A stretch of DNA of 54,671 bases from NCBI GenBank assembly GCA_944320845.1, contig CALUJA010000019.1, positions 1 through 54,671 of the forward strand. The letters run 5' to 3'. Numbering within the stretch: position 1 is the stretch's first letter; the number at the start of each line of letters is the position of its first letter. The DNA is from an uncultured Phocaeicola sp. GTDB lineage: Bacteria > Bacteroidota > Bacteroidia > Bacteroidales > Bacteroidaceae. Made by a program: the position numbers and the translations under genes. The notes beneath the pieces were generated by a model. The model was given only the letters and a program-made list of their open reading frames with translations. It was not told where the DNA came from and ran no database searches. Of this stretch, positions 23,349-32,167 are shown piece by piece.

Positions 23349-25274
23349 ATGCACCTCTCGAAATACCTTTTCTTCCTGCTTGCCATCATTGGGCTCTATG
23401 CATGTGCCAGCACCGGCTCGCCCGACGGAGGCCCTTATGACGAGACTCCGCCGAAGTTCGTCCGTGCCAATCCCAAGCCCAACGCCACAAACAATACCCG
23501 GAAAAAGATAAGCATCGAGTTTGACGAATACATAAAACTGGACAAGCCTTCGGAAAAAGTCATCATCTCGCCTCCGCAGAACGAAGCGCCCGAGGTTAGA
23601 GCCAGCGGACACAGCGTAGTGGTGGAGTTCTTTGATTCCTTAAAGGCCAACACTACCTATACCGTCGATTTTGGAGATGCCATCGTCGACAATAACGAAG
23701 AGAATCCGCTGGGAAACTTCGCCTATGCGTTTTCTACAGGGGAGTCTATCGACACGATGGAGGTATCGGGCACGGTGTTGAACGCCGCCGACCTGGAACC
23801 GATAAAAGGCATACAGGTAGGACTGCACAAGAATCTGAACGACACGGCCTTCACCAAACTGCCGTTCGACCGTATCTCGCGCACAGACAGCCGCGGACAT
23901 TTCACAATTCGGGGGGTTGCGCCGGGCACTTACCGCATCTATGCGCTGATGGACGGCAATCAGAACTATCTTTTCGACTCCAAGACAGAGACGGTGGCCT
24001 ACCTCGACTCGCTGGTTATACCCAGCATGACTGGAGCCGTGAGATATGACACCATCTGGAATGAAGTGGACACTCTGGCGTATGACACCATCTACACGAC
24101 AAACTATACGCGTTTTCTTCCGGATGACCTGATACTCCGCGCCTTTAAAGAAGAGAATCCGATGCAGTATCTGGTAAAGAGCGAGCGAGAGCAACTTAAC
24201 CGTTTTTCTCTTTACTTCAGTGCAAAATCCGATACGCTGCCCACCATACGCGGATTGGACTTTGATGAAAAAGACGCTTTCATCGTTGAAAACAATCTCC
24301 GCAACGATACCATCCACTATTGGATTAAGGACACCACCCTTTGCGAACGCGACACACTGACCTTTCAGATGGACTATCTGGCTACCGACACGTTGGGAAA
24401 ACTGGTTCCCAAGACCGACACGCTGCGAATGGTCAACAAAATCGGGAAAGAGCGCCGGATGGTTCTGGCTAAGGAAGCTCAGGAAAAGGAAGAAAAGGAA
24501 AGAAAAAAGCGCGAAAGAAAGGGGGACACAGTCCGTGTGCAGCCCAAATTCCTGACCATGACCGTGGATGCGCCGTCAAGTCTTGACCTGAACCGCAACA
24601 TCATCCTGAAATTTGAGGAGCCGGTGGCACACATCGACACATCGGCTATTCACATGGCCGTCAAAGTAGACAGCCTGTGGGAAGACATTCCCTTTATCTT
24701 CATGGCCGACACCCTGATGCCGCGCCAATATCAAATATTGGCAAACTGGCAGCCCGGGCAAGAATACCAGTTAAGGATAGACTCGCTCGCCATTCAGGGG
24801 CTTTACGGGCTCAGCACCAACAAGGTGGAAAATACGTTGAAAGTAAAGACACTGGCCGATTACGGCACGCTTTACCTGAATATCACGGGAGCCGGCCCTC
24901 ATGCCTTCGTGCAATTGCTGGACAGCAACGACGGCATCGTGCGGCAGCAACCGGTCAGCGAGCGGAAAACCTGCGACTTTTATTTCTTGCAGCCCAGTAC
25001 AAAATATTATATCCGCCTCATCAACGACGAGAATGACAACGGAGTATGGGACACGGGAAACTATGAAGAGAAAAGACAGCCCGAAGAAGTATTTTATTTC
25101 CCCAAGGTATGGGAAATGAAGGCCAACTTCGAATTTGAGGAGAACTGGGACATACATTCCACTCCACTCGACAAACAGAAACTGGATGAAATAAAAAAGC
25201 AGAAGCCTGAAGAAGCAAAAAAAATAAAGGAACGTAACAAAGAGCGGGCCCGCAAATTAGGAAGAACATCATGA
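23349..25274 (+). CDS. Ig-like-domain (SbsA/Big_5) lipoprotein
   Basis: A 641-aa envelope lipoprotein. The signal ends in LLAIIGLYACASTG with the lipidated Cys at about residue 19. An Ig-like Big_5 domain (about 33-130) has ETPPKFVRANPKPNATN and KISIEFDEYIKLD. A carboxypeptidase-regulatory-like segment with SRGHFTIRGVAPGTYRIYALMD (about 175-200) follows, and further beta-rich repeats make up the middle. The last 45 residues are a highly charged K/E helix. The function of the family is not known. It starts one base after the GH3-family stop and overlaps the next gene by four bases, so the three are coupled. Confidence 0.85.
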   Translation: MHLSKYLFFLLAIIGLYACASTGSPDGGPYDETPPKFVRANPKPNATNNTRKKISIEFDEYIKLDKPSEKVIISPPQNEAPEVRASGHSVVVEFFDSLKANTTYTVDFGDAIVDNNEENPLGNFAYAFSTGESIDTMEVSGTVLNAADLEPIKGIQVGLHKNLNDTAFTKLPFDRISRTDSRGHFTIRGVAPGTYRIYALMDGNQNYLFDSKTETVAYLDSLVIPSMTGAVRYDTIWNEVDTLAYDTIYTTNYTRFLPDDLILRAFKEENPMQYLVKSEREQLNRFSLYFSAKSDTLPTIRGLDFDEKDAFIVENNLRNDTIHYWIKDTTLCERDTLTFQMDYLATDTLGKLVPKTDTLRMVNKIGKERRMVLAKEAQEKEEKERKKRERKGDTVRVQPKFLTMTVDAPSSLDLNRNIILKFEEPVAHIDTSAIHMAVKVDSLWEDIPFIFMADTLMPRQYQILANWQPGQEYQLRIDSLAIQGLYGLSTNKVENTLKVKTLADYGTLYLNITGAGPHAFVQLLDSNDGIVRQQPVSERKTCDFYFLQPSTKYYIRLINDENDNGVWDTGNYEEKRQPEEVFYFPKVWEMKANFEFEENWDIHSTPLDKQKLDEIKKQKPEEAKKIKERNKERARKLGRTS

Positions 25275-26086
25275 TAAAGAAGGTAATTTTCTGCATGGCG
25301 CTTCTGATAGGAAGTATATGCACAGCAAAAGCTCAGTGTGGAGCGGTAAACGATGCCATCGAGCCGGGAGAAACCCTCTCTTATGAGCTGAAGTTCAACT
25401 GGAAGTTTATCTGGATTAACGCCGGGTGGGCTAAAATGACGGTCAATGAATCGACATTCAACGGAAAGCCCTGCTTGAAAACCGACCTTCAGTCCTACAC
25501 AAACAAGCGGATTGACTTTTTCTTCAAGATGCGCGACACGCTGACCTGCATCACTACCCCCGACCTTATTCCCGTTTACTTCCGCAAAGGCGCGGAAGAA
25601 GGCAAGCGTTACACGGTAGACGAAGTGCATTTCAGCTATAAGAACGGGCAATGCATCGTGGACCAACAGCGCACGCTGCGCGGAAAGACCACCCAAAAAC
25701 ACGACGAGATGCCTGTATGCGTGTATGACATGCTGAGCATCCTGCTTCAGGCCCGGTCATACGACCCGACAGACTATCAGCCGGGGCAGAAAATACTCTT
25801 CTCTATGGCCACCGGACGGGCTGTGGAAAAGCAGACACTCATATTCCGCCGCAGGGAGAACTATAAGGCAGAAAACGGAGTAACCTACCGTTGCCTGGTT
25901 TTCTCTCTGGTAGAATATACGGGTGAAGGGAAAGAAAAGGAGGTCATCACCTTCTATATCACAGACGACCGCAACCATCTGCCCGTCCGGCTCGACATGT
26001 ATCTGAATTTCGGCTCGGCCAAAGCCTTTCTTACAGACATCAAAGGAAACCGGCATCCGCTCACCTCAATCGTTGAGAAGGACTGA
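25271..26086 (+). CDS. DUF3108 domain-containing exported protein
   Basis: A 271-aa protein with a signal peptide (to about residue 22, ICTAKAQ) and a single DUF3108-like beta-barrel domain: GETLSYELKFNWKFIWINAG at the start, DTLTCITTPDLIPVYFRK in the middle and ITDDRNHLPVRLDMYLNFGSAKAFL at the end. It is predicted periplasmic. Proteins of this family have no established activity. The start codon overlaps the stop of the preceding lipoprotein gene (ATGA), and a strong bidirectional terminator follows. Confidence 0.88.
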   Translation: MIKKVIFCMALLIGSICTAKAQCGAVNDAIEPGETLSYELKFNWKFIWINAGWAKMTVNESTFNGKPCLKTDLQSYTNKRIDFFFKMRDTLTCITTPDLIPVYFRKGAEEGKRYTVDEVHFSYKNGQCIVDQQRTLRGKTTQKHDEMPVCVYDMLSILLQARSYDPTDYQPGQKILFSMATGRAVEKQTLIFRRRENYKAENGVTYRCLVFSLVEYTGEGKEKEVITFYITDDRNHLPVRLDMYLNFGSAKAFLTDIKGNRHPLTSIVEKD

Positions 26087-26133
26087 ATCCGGTTTTCATC
26101 CCGTTGAAATCTTCGCTTCACCCATATAAAACC

Positions 26134-26179
26134 GGCATCCCGCCCGCACGAAACCTACGGCTCATGCGGGCGGGATGCC
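26134..26179. terminator. Bidirectional terminator between the DUF3108 gene and nadB
   Basis: A perfect 15-bp GC-rich stem (26134-26148 with 26165-26179) has a T-rich flank on the plus side (26180-26184) and TTTTATAT on the minus side. It closes two convergent operons. Confidence 0.9.
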
Positions 26180-26199
26180 TTTATCGTCTGCAAAAGGAA

Positions 26200-27789
26200 T
26201 CAGATTTCCTCGCCTTCCTTCTTCTTGGCATGCGGATAATCAATCGTATAATGCAGGCCGCGGCTCTCTTTCCGCTCCATCGCCTGGCGGGTAATCAGGT
26301 ATCCCACGTTTATCATGTTGCGCAGTTCGCAGATTTCACGCGATGCCTTTACGCGCTTGAACAGGCGCTCGGTCTCCTCGTAAAGGATATCCAGACGGTT
26401 CCATGCGCGCACCAGGCGGAGATTGCTCCTCACAATGCCCACATAAGCCTCCATAATCTGATTTACCTCCTTCATGCTCTGCGTTATCAGGATTCGTTCC
26501 TCCGTACTGATGGTTCCTTCGTCGTTCCACTCAGGAATATCCTCGTTGAAATCATAGCGGTCGAGCACGCTGACGGCGTGCCTGGCGGCGGCGTCTGCAT
26601 ATACAACGGCCTCGATGAGCGAATTGGAAGCCAGCCGGTTGCCGCCATGCAGGCCCGTGCACGAGCATTCGCCGATGGCATACAGGCGCTTGATGCTCGA
26701 CTGCCCGTCCAAATCCACCTTGATGCCCCCGCACAGATAATGGGCGGCAGGAGCAACCGGAATATAGTCCTTCGTGATATCGATGCCCAGACTCAGGCAT
26801 TTCTTGTAGATGTTCGGGAAATGGCGCTTCGTTTCCTCGGCATCCTTGTGGGTTACATCCAGATAAACATGGTCTTCGCCCCGCTGCTTCATCTCGCTGT
26901 CTATCGCGCGGGCCACAATGTCGCGCGGAGCCAGCGAAAGTCTCGGGTCATACTTCTGCATGAACTCTTCGCCCGACAGATTCCGCAATACCGCCCCATA
27001 TCCCCGCATGGCTTCCGTTATCAGGAAACTCGGACGGTCGCCCGGGTGATAAAGGGCCGTAGGATGAAACTGAATGAACTCCATGTCCTTTACCACGCCT
27101 TTCGCGCGGTATACCATCGCTATCCCGTCGCCCGTAGCCACTAGCGGATTGGTGGTATGGCGGTATACGGCCTCACATCCTCCCGTAGCCATCACGGTTA
27201 CCTTCGAAAGGAAAGTGTCCACTTCGCCCGTCTCTTCATTCAGCACATAGGCACCGTAGCACTTGATGCCCGGAGTATGGCGCGTCACGATAATGCCCAA
27301 ATGATGCTGGGTAATTATCTCAACGGCATAAAAGTGGCTGAAAACCGTAATATTGGGGTGCTGGCGCACCGCTTCTATCAGACTGGTCTGTATCTCGGCC
27401 CCCGTATTGTCCTTGTGGTGAAGGATGCGGAACTCGGAATGGCCGCCTTCCTTGTGCAGGTCAAAGTCTCCGTTCTCATTCTTGTCGAAGTGCACGCCCC
27501 ACTTTATCAGTTCCTCTATCTGGGCGGGCGCGTTGCGCACCACCTTTTCAACGGCCGCCGGGTCGCTTATCCAGTCTCCCGCCACCATTGTGTCATGAAT
27601 ATGTTTTTCGAAATTATCTACTTTCAGATTTGTTACCGAAGCAATCCCCCCCTGCGCATAATAGGTATTGGCTTCTTCCAAGCCCGCCTTGCAGATTAAT
27701 GCTACCGAACCTTTATGCGCAACCTTCAATGCGAAACTCATACCGGCTATCCCCGAACCGATAACGAGAAAATCAAATTTCCTTACCAT
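26200..27789 (-). CDS. nadB: L-aspartate oxidase
   Basis: A 529-aa FAD enzyme that oxidises L-aspartate to iminoaspartate, the first step of NAD synthesis. The N-terminal FAD fold has DFLVIGSGIAGMSFALKVA. EANTYYAQGGIASV, the MEFIQFHPTALY segment, RDIVARAID and AIGECSCTGLHGGNRLASNSLIEAVVY are family motifs, and the C-terminal helical domain completes the length. The ATG at 27789 is used; a TTG two codons upstream is less likely. It is a single-gene unit here: nadA and nadC are not in the window. The promoter carries an overlapping palindrome. Confidence 0.97.
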   Translation of the reverse strand: MVRKFDFLVIGSGIAGMSFALKVAHKGSVALICKAGLEEANTYYAQGGIASVTNLKVDNFEKHIHDTMVAGDWISDPAAVEKVVRNAPAQIEELIKWGVHFDKNENGDFDLHKEGGHSEFRILHHKDNTGAEIQTSLIEAVRQHPNITVFSHFYAVEIITQHHLGIIVTRHTPGIKCYGAYVLNEETGEVDTFLSKVTVMATGGCEAVYRHTTNPLVATGDGIAMVYRAKGVVKDMEFIQFHPTALYHPGDRPSFLITEAMRGYGAVLRNLSGEEFMQKYDPRLSLAPRDIVARAIDSEMKQRGEDHVYLDVTHKDAEETKRHFPNIYKKCLSLGIDITKDYIPVAPAAHYLCGGIKVDLDGQSSIKRLYAIGECSCTGLHGGNRLASNSLIEAVVYADAAARHAVSVLDRYDFNEDIPEWNDEGTISTEERILITQSMKEVNQIMEAYVGIVRSNLRLVRAWNRLDILYEETERLFKRVKASREICELRNMINVGYLITRQAMERKESRGLHYTIDYPHAKKKEGEEI

Positions 27790-27813
27790 GAGCAAATAGT
27801 TGTTTAGATGTTA

Positions 27814-27844
27814 CAAAACTACAAAAAAACTATGTTAGACCTAA
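27814..27844 (-). promoter_or_regulatory. Promoter of nadB
   Basis: On the minus strand, TTAG (27844-27841, 3 of 4 matches to TTTG), a 19-bp spacer and TAGTTTTG (27821-27814) form a good Bacteroidetes promoter about 25 bp from the start codon. Confidence 0.65.
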
Positions 27845-27847
27845 CAT
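27832..27847. promoter_or_regulatory. Palindromic operator candidate over the nadB -33 element
   Basis: ATGTTAG-AC-CTAACAT is a 16-bp palindrome with perfect 7-bp arms that covers the -33 box of nadB. A repressor bound here would block the promoter. It also lies about 50 bp upstream of the divergent PH-like genes. The regulator is unknown. Confidence 0.55.
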
Positions 27848-27894
27848 CAGCCATCTTTTTTTCTTCCGCATGCTTGTTTTAAAGGAGAATTTAC

Positions 27895-27902
27895 TATCTT
27901 CA
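27895..27902 (+). promoter_or_regulatory. Weak -7 element for the PH-like/lpd/dacB operon
   Basis: TATCTTCA matches TAnnTTTG at six of eight positions, 27 bp upstream of the start at 27929. CTTG lies 18 bp further upstream. Confidence 0.3.
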
Positions 27903-27928
27903 CGAATCAATTAACCTCAAACCATAGA

Positions 27929-28348
27929 ATGAGAACGTTTCATACAAAAGTCGGATGGTGGTATTGGATGATTATTGTCATACTATCAAGCTTCCTGTTT
28001 GTCACCTTTTGGTTCCACGAACTGCTGCTTGCTCTTCTGTTCGCCATCGCAGTAATCTATTCGATTGAAGGGATGATTCATACACAATATATAATAACAG
28101 ACGACAGCATGCTGCGGATAGAGTCGGGAAGATTCAGCAAAAAGCCGGCCCCCATCCCCTTATCCCAGATTACAGACATCACGAAATCAAAATCATGGGA
28201 AGCGGCTCCGGCCTTTTCACTCGACCGTCTGAAAATATCCTACCGGAAAGGAGGAACAAAGACCCATGTATTGCTCTCCCCCCAAAATGCGGAAGCCTTC
28301 GTCCGCTGTCTGAAAAAACAGAACGACTCGATTAACGTTAACATTTGA
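27929..28348 (+). CDS. Small membrane protein with a bacterial PH-like domain
   Basis: A 139-aa protein with two adjacent membrane segments (about 12-28 and 31-48) followed by a cytoplasmic beta-rich domain: YIITDDSMLRIESGRFSKKPAPIPLSQITDITKSKSW. This matches the bacterial PH-like (bPH) layout, in which the domain follows a hairpin of two transmembrane helices. No catalytic residues are expected. The next gene, 4 bp downstream, has the same layout, so the two may act as a pair. The role is unknown. Confidence 0.75.
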   Translation: MRTFHTKVGWWYWMIIVILSSFLFVTFWFHELLLALLFAIAVIYSIEGMIHTQYIITDDSMLRIESGRFSKKPAPIPLSQITDITKSKSWEAAPAFSLDRLKISYRKGGTKTHVLLSPQNAEAFVRCLKKQNDSINVNI

Positions 28349-28352
28349 TATT

Positions 28353-28742
28353 ATGGCAAAAACATTCAAGCTCAGAAGAACGCCCTTCAAGGTATGGCTG
28401 GGAGTCATTATCGTCATCATAGCACTCATTTTACTGGCTTTGGAAACAGAAAACTACTGGAATCTTATGCCCATTATCTTCCCTGTTCTGCTGCTGGCGG
28501 ACGAGCTGATGGCGCGTATCATCGTGCAGGACAACGGCGACATCTGGCTGAAGCGCGGATTCAGCGGGAGCATAAAAGCATACGGAGTGACACGCATCGT
28601 CCGCAGCAAGGGCTCATGGCTGAAAGGAAGGATTACCGTCCATTATACCAAAGGCTTTATCAATTTCGACCCTAAGGACTTGGACGGGTTCATACGCTAC
28701 GCAAAGGAGCACAACCCGCATGCAAGCTACCAGGAAGAATGA
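28353..28742 (+). CDS. Small two-helix membrane protein, probable PH-like paralogue
   Basis: A 129-aa protein with two membrane segments (about 15-31 and 36-52) and a soluble C-terminal domain (IIVQDNGDIWLKRGFSGSIKAYGVTRIVRSKGSW). Its topology and the order of beta-strands resemble the preceding PH-like protein, suggesting an old duplication, though identity is low. It lies between that gene (4 bp) and lpdA (31 bp). I do not recognise a specific function. Confidence 0.65.
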   Translation: MAKTFKLRRTPFKVWLGVIIVIIALILLALETENYWNLMPIIFPVLLLADELMARIIVQDNGDIWLKRGFSGSIKAYGVTRIVRSKGSWLKGRITVHYTKGFINFDPKDLDGFIRYAKEHNPHASYQEE

Positions 28743-28773
28743 CATACTTTTCGTTTAACCTAACCATATAAAG

Positions 28774-30117
28774 ATGAAGAACTATCAGATAGCCGTCATC
28801 GGCGGAGGGCCGGCAGGATATACAGCGGCCGAAGCGGCAGGAAAAGCCGGCCTGAGCGTCGTTTTGTTTGAAAAAAACAATGTGGGGGGCGTATGCCTGA
28901 ACGAGGGATGCATACCCACAAAAACCCTTCTGTACTCAGCAAAAGTGTACGACACGGCATGCCACGCATCCAAGTATGCCGTGAAAGTGCAGGAACCTGC
29001 CTATGACCTGGGAAAAATCATCGCGCGAAAGGCAAAGATTGTCCGCAAGCTGGTTTTGGGAGTAAAGGCCAGACTGGCAGCCCGGAACGTGACAATCGTA
29101 CAGGGAGAGGCGCTGATTGCAGACGCTCATACAATCCGCTGCGGAGAAGAAACCTACCAATGCGAGAAGATGATTGTGTGTACGGGAAGCGAAACCGCGC
29201 TCCCGCCGATTCCGGGCATCGGTGAAACCAGCTGCTGGACTCATCGCGAGGCGCTCGACAACAAGGAAGTGCCGGAATCTCTTACCGTCGTCGGAGGAGG
29301 CGTGATAGGGATGGAATTCGCTTCGTTCTTCAACAGTCTGGGCGTTCCGGTGACCGTAATCGAAATGACAGGGGAGATATTGGGCGGAATAGAAGGCGAA
29401 CTGGCTGCCCTGCTGCGTGCGGAATATGCCAAACGAGGGGTAAAGTTTCTGCTCAACACACGGGTAACCAGACTTGAAAAGACGGAAACAGGAATCCGGA
29501 CTGTCTATGAGAATGCCGAGGGGGCAGGACAAGCCGATTCGCACAAGGTGCTGATAAGCGCAGGCCGCCGTCCGGCAACGAAAGGATTCGGCCTCGAAAA
29601 CCTGAAACTGGAGCTTACGGAACGCGGACACATCAAAGTGGACGAGCACATGCAGACATCCGTGGACGGAGTCTATGTATGCGGAGACTTGAACGGGACA
29701 TCGCTGCTGGCTCATACCGCCGTGCGCGAAGCGGAAGTAGCCGTCCATCATATTGTCGGGCATCCCGATGCGATGAGCTACCGGGCAATCCCCGGCGTAA
29801 TCTATACCAACCCGGAGGTCGCCTCGGTGGGAATGACCGAAGAAGGGCTGAAAAATGCCGGCATGGCCTATCGGGCCGTCAGGCTTCCCTTAGCCTATTC
29901 GGGCCGATTCGTCGCTGAAAACGAAGGGGTGAACGGTATATGCAAGGTCTTGGTCGGCGAAGACGACACGGTATTGGGCGTTCATCTGTTGGGAAATCCG
30001 GCATCCGAACTGATTGTCATGGCAGGAATGATGATAGAAGACGGGCGCAAGCTGTCGGAATGGAAGCGTTATGTCTTCCCCCATCCCACGGTCGGTGAAA
30101 TTTTCAAGGAACTGTAA
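28774..30117 (+). CDS. lpdA: Dihydrolipoyl dehydrogenase
   Basis: A 447-aa flavoprotein disulfide reductase, the E3 component of 2-oxoacid dehydrogenase or glycine-cleavage complexes. The FAD motif is VIGGGPAGYTAAEAAGKAGL. The redox-active disulfide is Cys41-Cys46 in GGVCLNEGCIPTK. The NAD-binding motif is VVGGGVIGMEFASFFNSLG. The second FAD segment is GVYVCGDLNG. The catalytic dyad near the C-terminus is His437/Glu442 in HPTVGEIFKEL. No E1 or E2 genes are nearby. The stop is immediately followed by the dacB ATG. Confidence 0.93.
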   Translation: MKNYQIAVIGGGPAGYTAAEAAGKAGLSVVLFEKNNVGGVCLNEGCIPTKTLLYSAKVYDTACHASKYAVKVQEPAYDLGKIIARKAKIVRKLVLGVKARLAARNVTIVQGEALIADAHTIRCGEETYQCEKMIVCTGSETALPPIPGIGETSCWTHREALDNKEVPESLTVVGGGVIGMEFASFFNSLGVPVTVIEMTGEILGGIEGELAALLRAEYAKRGVKFLLNTRVTRLEKTETGIRTVYENAEGAGQADSHKVLISAGRRPATKGFGLENLKLELTERGHIKVDEHMQTSVDGVYVCGDLNGTSLLAHTAVREAEVAVHHIVGHPDAMSYRAIPGVIYTNPEVASVGMTEEGLKNAGMAYRAVRLPLAYSGRFVAENEGVNGICKVLVGEDDTVLGVHLLGNPASELIVMAGMMIEDGRKLSEWKRYVFPHPTVGEIFKEL

Positions 30118-31527
30118 ATGAGACAAGCCTTATTGCTTTTCGCCTTTTGGGCCTGCCTTACAGTCTCGGCAGGCGCGCAAACGCTTGCCGAGAAACTGGA
30201 CGCACTGGTTTCAACCGCCTCCGTTCTGCAAACCTCCGAGGTGGGAATCTGCGTATACGACCTCACGACCGGCATTCCGATATACCGTTATCAGGCGGAC
30301 AAGCTGTATCGCCCGGCTTCCATCGAGAAGATTGTGACGGCGGTCACGGCACTGTCGGAATTGGGAAAGGACTATCCGTACCAGACACGCCTGGCCTACA
30401 CCGGAAGCATAGAGGAAGGACGGCTGAAAGGGGATGTATACGTTGTCGGGGGCTTTGATTCGGAATTTATGGAAAGCGACTTGGAACTGCTTGCCGATAC
30501 CCTATGCCGGAGCGGAATCAGGCAAATCGACGGACGGCTTGTCGGGGATGTTTCGATGACCGATTCCGTCTACTGGGGGAAGGGATGGTCGTGGGACGAT
30601 GCCCCGGAAGCATTCCAGCCGTATCTTTCTCCGCTGATGCTGAACCGCGGATGTGTGGATGTGACAATCGCACCGGGCAGTCAGGGGGCCGCGGGAAAAG
30701 TGGAGGTTTCTCCGGCATCCGATTATTATCAGACGGACAACCGCACGCTTTCACGCACTCCGTCGGCAGGCAGACTGAGAATCACACGCGACTGGATGGA
30801 GCACGGAAACCGGATTCTGCTTAGGGGAAATGTCACATCGCGGCAGTCGACCACGATAAGTCTATACAACTCGCAGGCTTTCTTCATGGAGACACTGCGC
30901 TACCAACTGGAGCAAAAGGGAATCGAGACAGTATCAGACAGTGTGGATTACGCCTCCGTCCCGGCAGAAGCCCTTACCATCTACATCCGCAGACGCCCGC
31001 TGGAGGAGATTCTTCACCGCGCCCTGAAGGAAAGCGATAACCTTGCCGCCGAATCCATGTTCTACCATCTCGGCATGAAGTGCGGCCACAAGACAGCGGG
31101 GACAGGAAGCAAAGACGGGCAGAAGGCAATCTACCGGTTTATGAAGGACAGTCTGGGCCTTTCTCCTGCAGAATATAAAATCGTAGACGGGAGCGGCGTC
31201 TCGCTTTACAACTATGTATCGCCCGACCTGATTATGGCCTACCTGAAATATGCCTACCGCAATCCCCGCATATACGGCCCGCTTTATGAGGCGCTGCCGA
31301 TAGCAGGCATCGACGGCACCCTGAAATACCGGATGAGGAAAGGGAAAGCATTCCGGCATGTCAGGGCAAAGACCGGCACCGTTACCGGCATCTGCTCGCT
31401 GGCAGGCTATGCCTCGGGCATTTCAGGGCATCTGTATGCCTTTGTCATCATCAACCAAAATGTGTTGAAAGCCCGCCAGGCGCGCGACTTCCAGGACAAA
31501 GTCTGCGAAATACTGGTCAGCAACTGA
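30118..31527 (+). CDS. dacB: D-alanyl-D-alanine carboxypeptidase/endopeptidase (PBP4 family)
   Basis: A 469-aa class C penicillin-binding protein with a signal peptide (to about residue 20, VSAGAQ). Active-site motifs are SIEK (Ser68, Lys71), SDN in KESDNLAAESMFYHLG, and KTG (Lys418) in RAKTGTVTGICSLAGY. The large insertion between SxxK and SxN is typical of PBP4/DacB. It trims or cleaves peptidoglycan peptides in the periplasm. The ATG directly follows the lpdA stop codon, so it is cotranscribed with that gene. It converges on the minus-strand division cluster, consistent with but separate from it. Confidence 0.93.
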   Translation: MRQALLLFAFWACLTVSAGAQTLAEKLDALVSTASVLQTSEVGICVYDLTTGIPIYRYQADKLYRPASIEKIVTAVTALSELGKDYPYQTRLAYTGSIEEGRLKGDVYVVGGFDSEFMESDLELLADTLCRSGIRQIDGRLVGDVSMTDSVYWGKGWSWDDAPEAFQPYLSPLMLNRGCVDVTIAPGSQGAAGKVEVSPASDYYQTDNRTLSRTPSAGRLRITRDWMEHGNRILLRGNVTSRQSTTISLYNSQAFFMETLRYQLEQKGIETVSDSVDYASVPAEALTIYIRRRPLEEILHRALKESDNLAAESMFYHLGMKCGHKTAGTGSKDGQKAIYRFMKDSLGLSPAEYKIVDGSGVSLYNYVSPDLIMAYLKYAYRNPRIYGPLYEALPIAGIDGTLKYRMRKGKAFRHVRAKTGTVTGICSLAGYASGISGHLYAFVIINQNVLKARQARDFQDKVCEILVSN

Positions 31528-31610
31528 AGCGGCAGGGAGCATCCGCGAAACTTGCCCTTGCAAGAATCCGTTCCGACGGCAAGAAAAAGTCCGTCTTGAC
31601 GCGGCAAAAA

Positions 31611-31646
31611 AAGTGGGGCATCCGTCAAAAGGCGGACACCCCACTT
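31611..31646 (-). terminator. Terminator of the dcw operon
   Basis: AAGTGGGG (31611-31618) pairs with CCCCACTT (31639-31646), with additional inner pairing (TCCG/CGGA). On the minus strand it is followed by a run of seven T residues, 47 bp after the yqeY stop. Confidence 0.88.
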
Positions 31647-31692
31647 CAAACTATCATTCAGGTCGGGCCAGGCAGCCGCCTTCCCGAACATC

Positions 31693-32142
31693 TTATCCCA
31701 GCAGCTCCTTCACTTTTGCCGAAATCGCACGGCCTTCGGCCAGTCCGGCAAGTTCTTTAGAGGCCACTCCCATAACCTTGCCCATATCTTTGCCGCTTGT
31801 CGCGCCTACGCGGGCAATGATTTCTTTCAGCTTTGCCTCCAGTTCCTCGGCCGAAAGCTGCTTCGGAAGATAGGTTTCGATTACACGAACCTGCGCCATT
31901 TCCTCTTCCGCAAGGTCGGCGCGCCCCTGTCCTTCATACACGGCAGCCGAGTCTTTTCCCTGTTTCACCAGCTTCTGCATGATTTTCAGTGCAGCCTCAT
32001 CGGTCAGTGTATCGTTTGCTCCGGGCGCCGTCTTAGCTTCCAGAAAACATTTCTTCACGTTGCGCAAGGTCTCAAGCCGTACCTTGTCTTTGGCTTTCAT
32101 AGCCTCTTTGATGTCATTGCTTATCTGCTCAAACAAATCCAT
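31693..32142 (-). CDS. GatB/YqeY domain-containing protein
   Basis: A 149-aa YqeY-type protein made only of the helical domain found at the C-terminus of the GatB amidotransferase subunit. It starts MDLFEQISNDIKEAMKAKDKVRLETLRNVK and ends with the helical tail GKDMGKVMGVASKELAGLAEGRAISAKVKELL. It may bind tRNA, but no activity is established. The ATG at 32142 is chosen by family fit; an in-frame ATG at 32166 would add eight residues. It is the last gene of the dcw cluster, just after ftsZ. Confidence 0.88.
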   Translation of the reverse strand: MDLFEQISNDIKEAMKAKDKVRLETLRNVKKCFLEAKTAPGANDTLTDEAALKIMQKLVKQGKDSAAVYEGQGRADLAEEEMAQVRVIETYLPKQLSAEELEAKLKEIIARVGATSGKDMGKVMGVASKELAGLAEGRAISAKVKELLG

Positions 32143-32167
32143 ATTTCCAATATTTAAATTAATCATA

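Noticed and set aside
26104-27144. A 346-aa plus-strand ORF opposite nadB.
   Set aside because: It runs through the bidirectional terminator and is fully antisense to nadB; no protein-like features.
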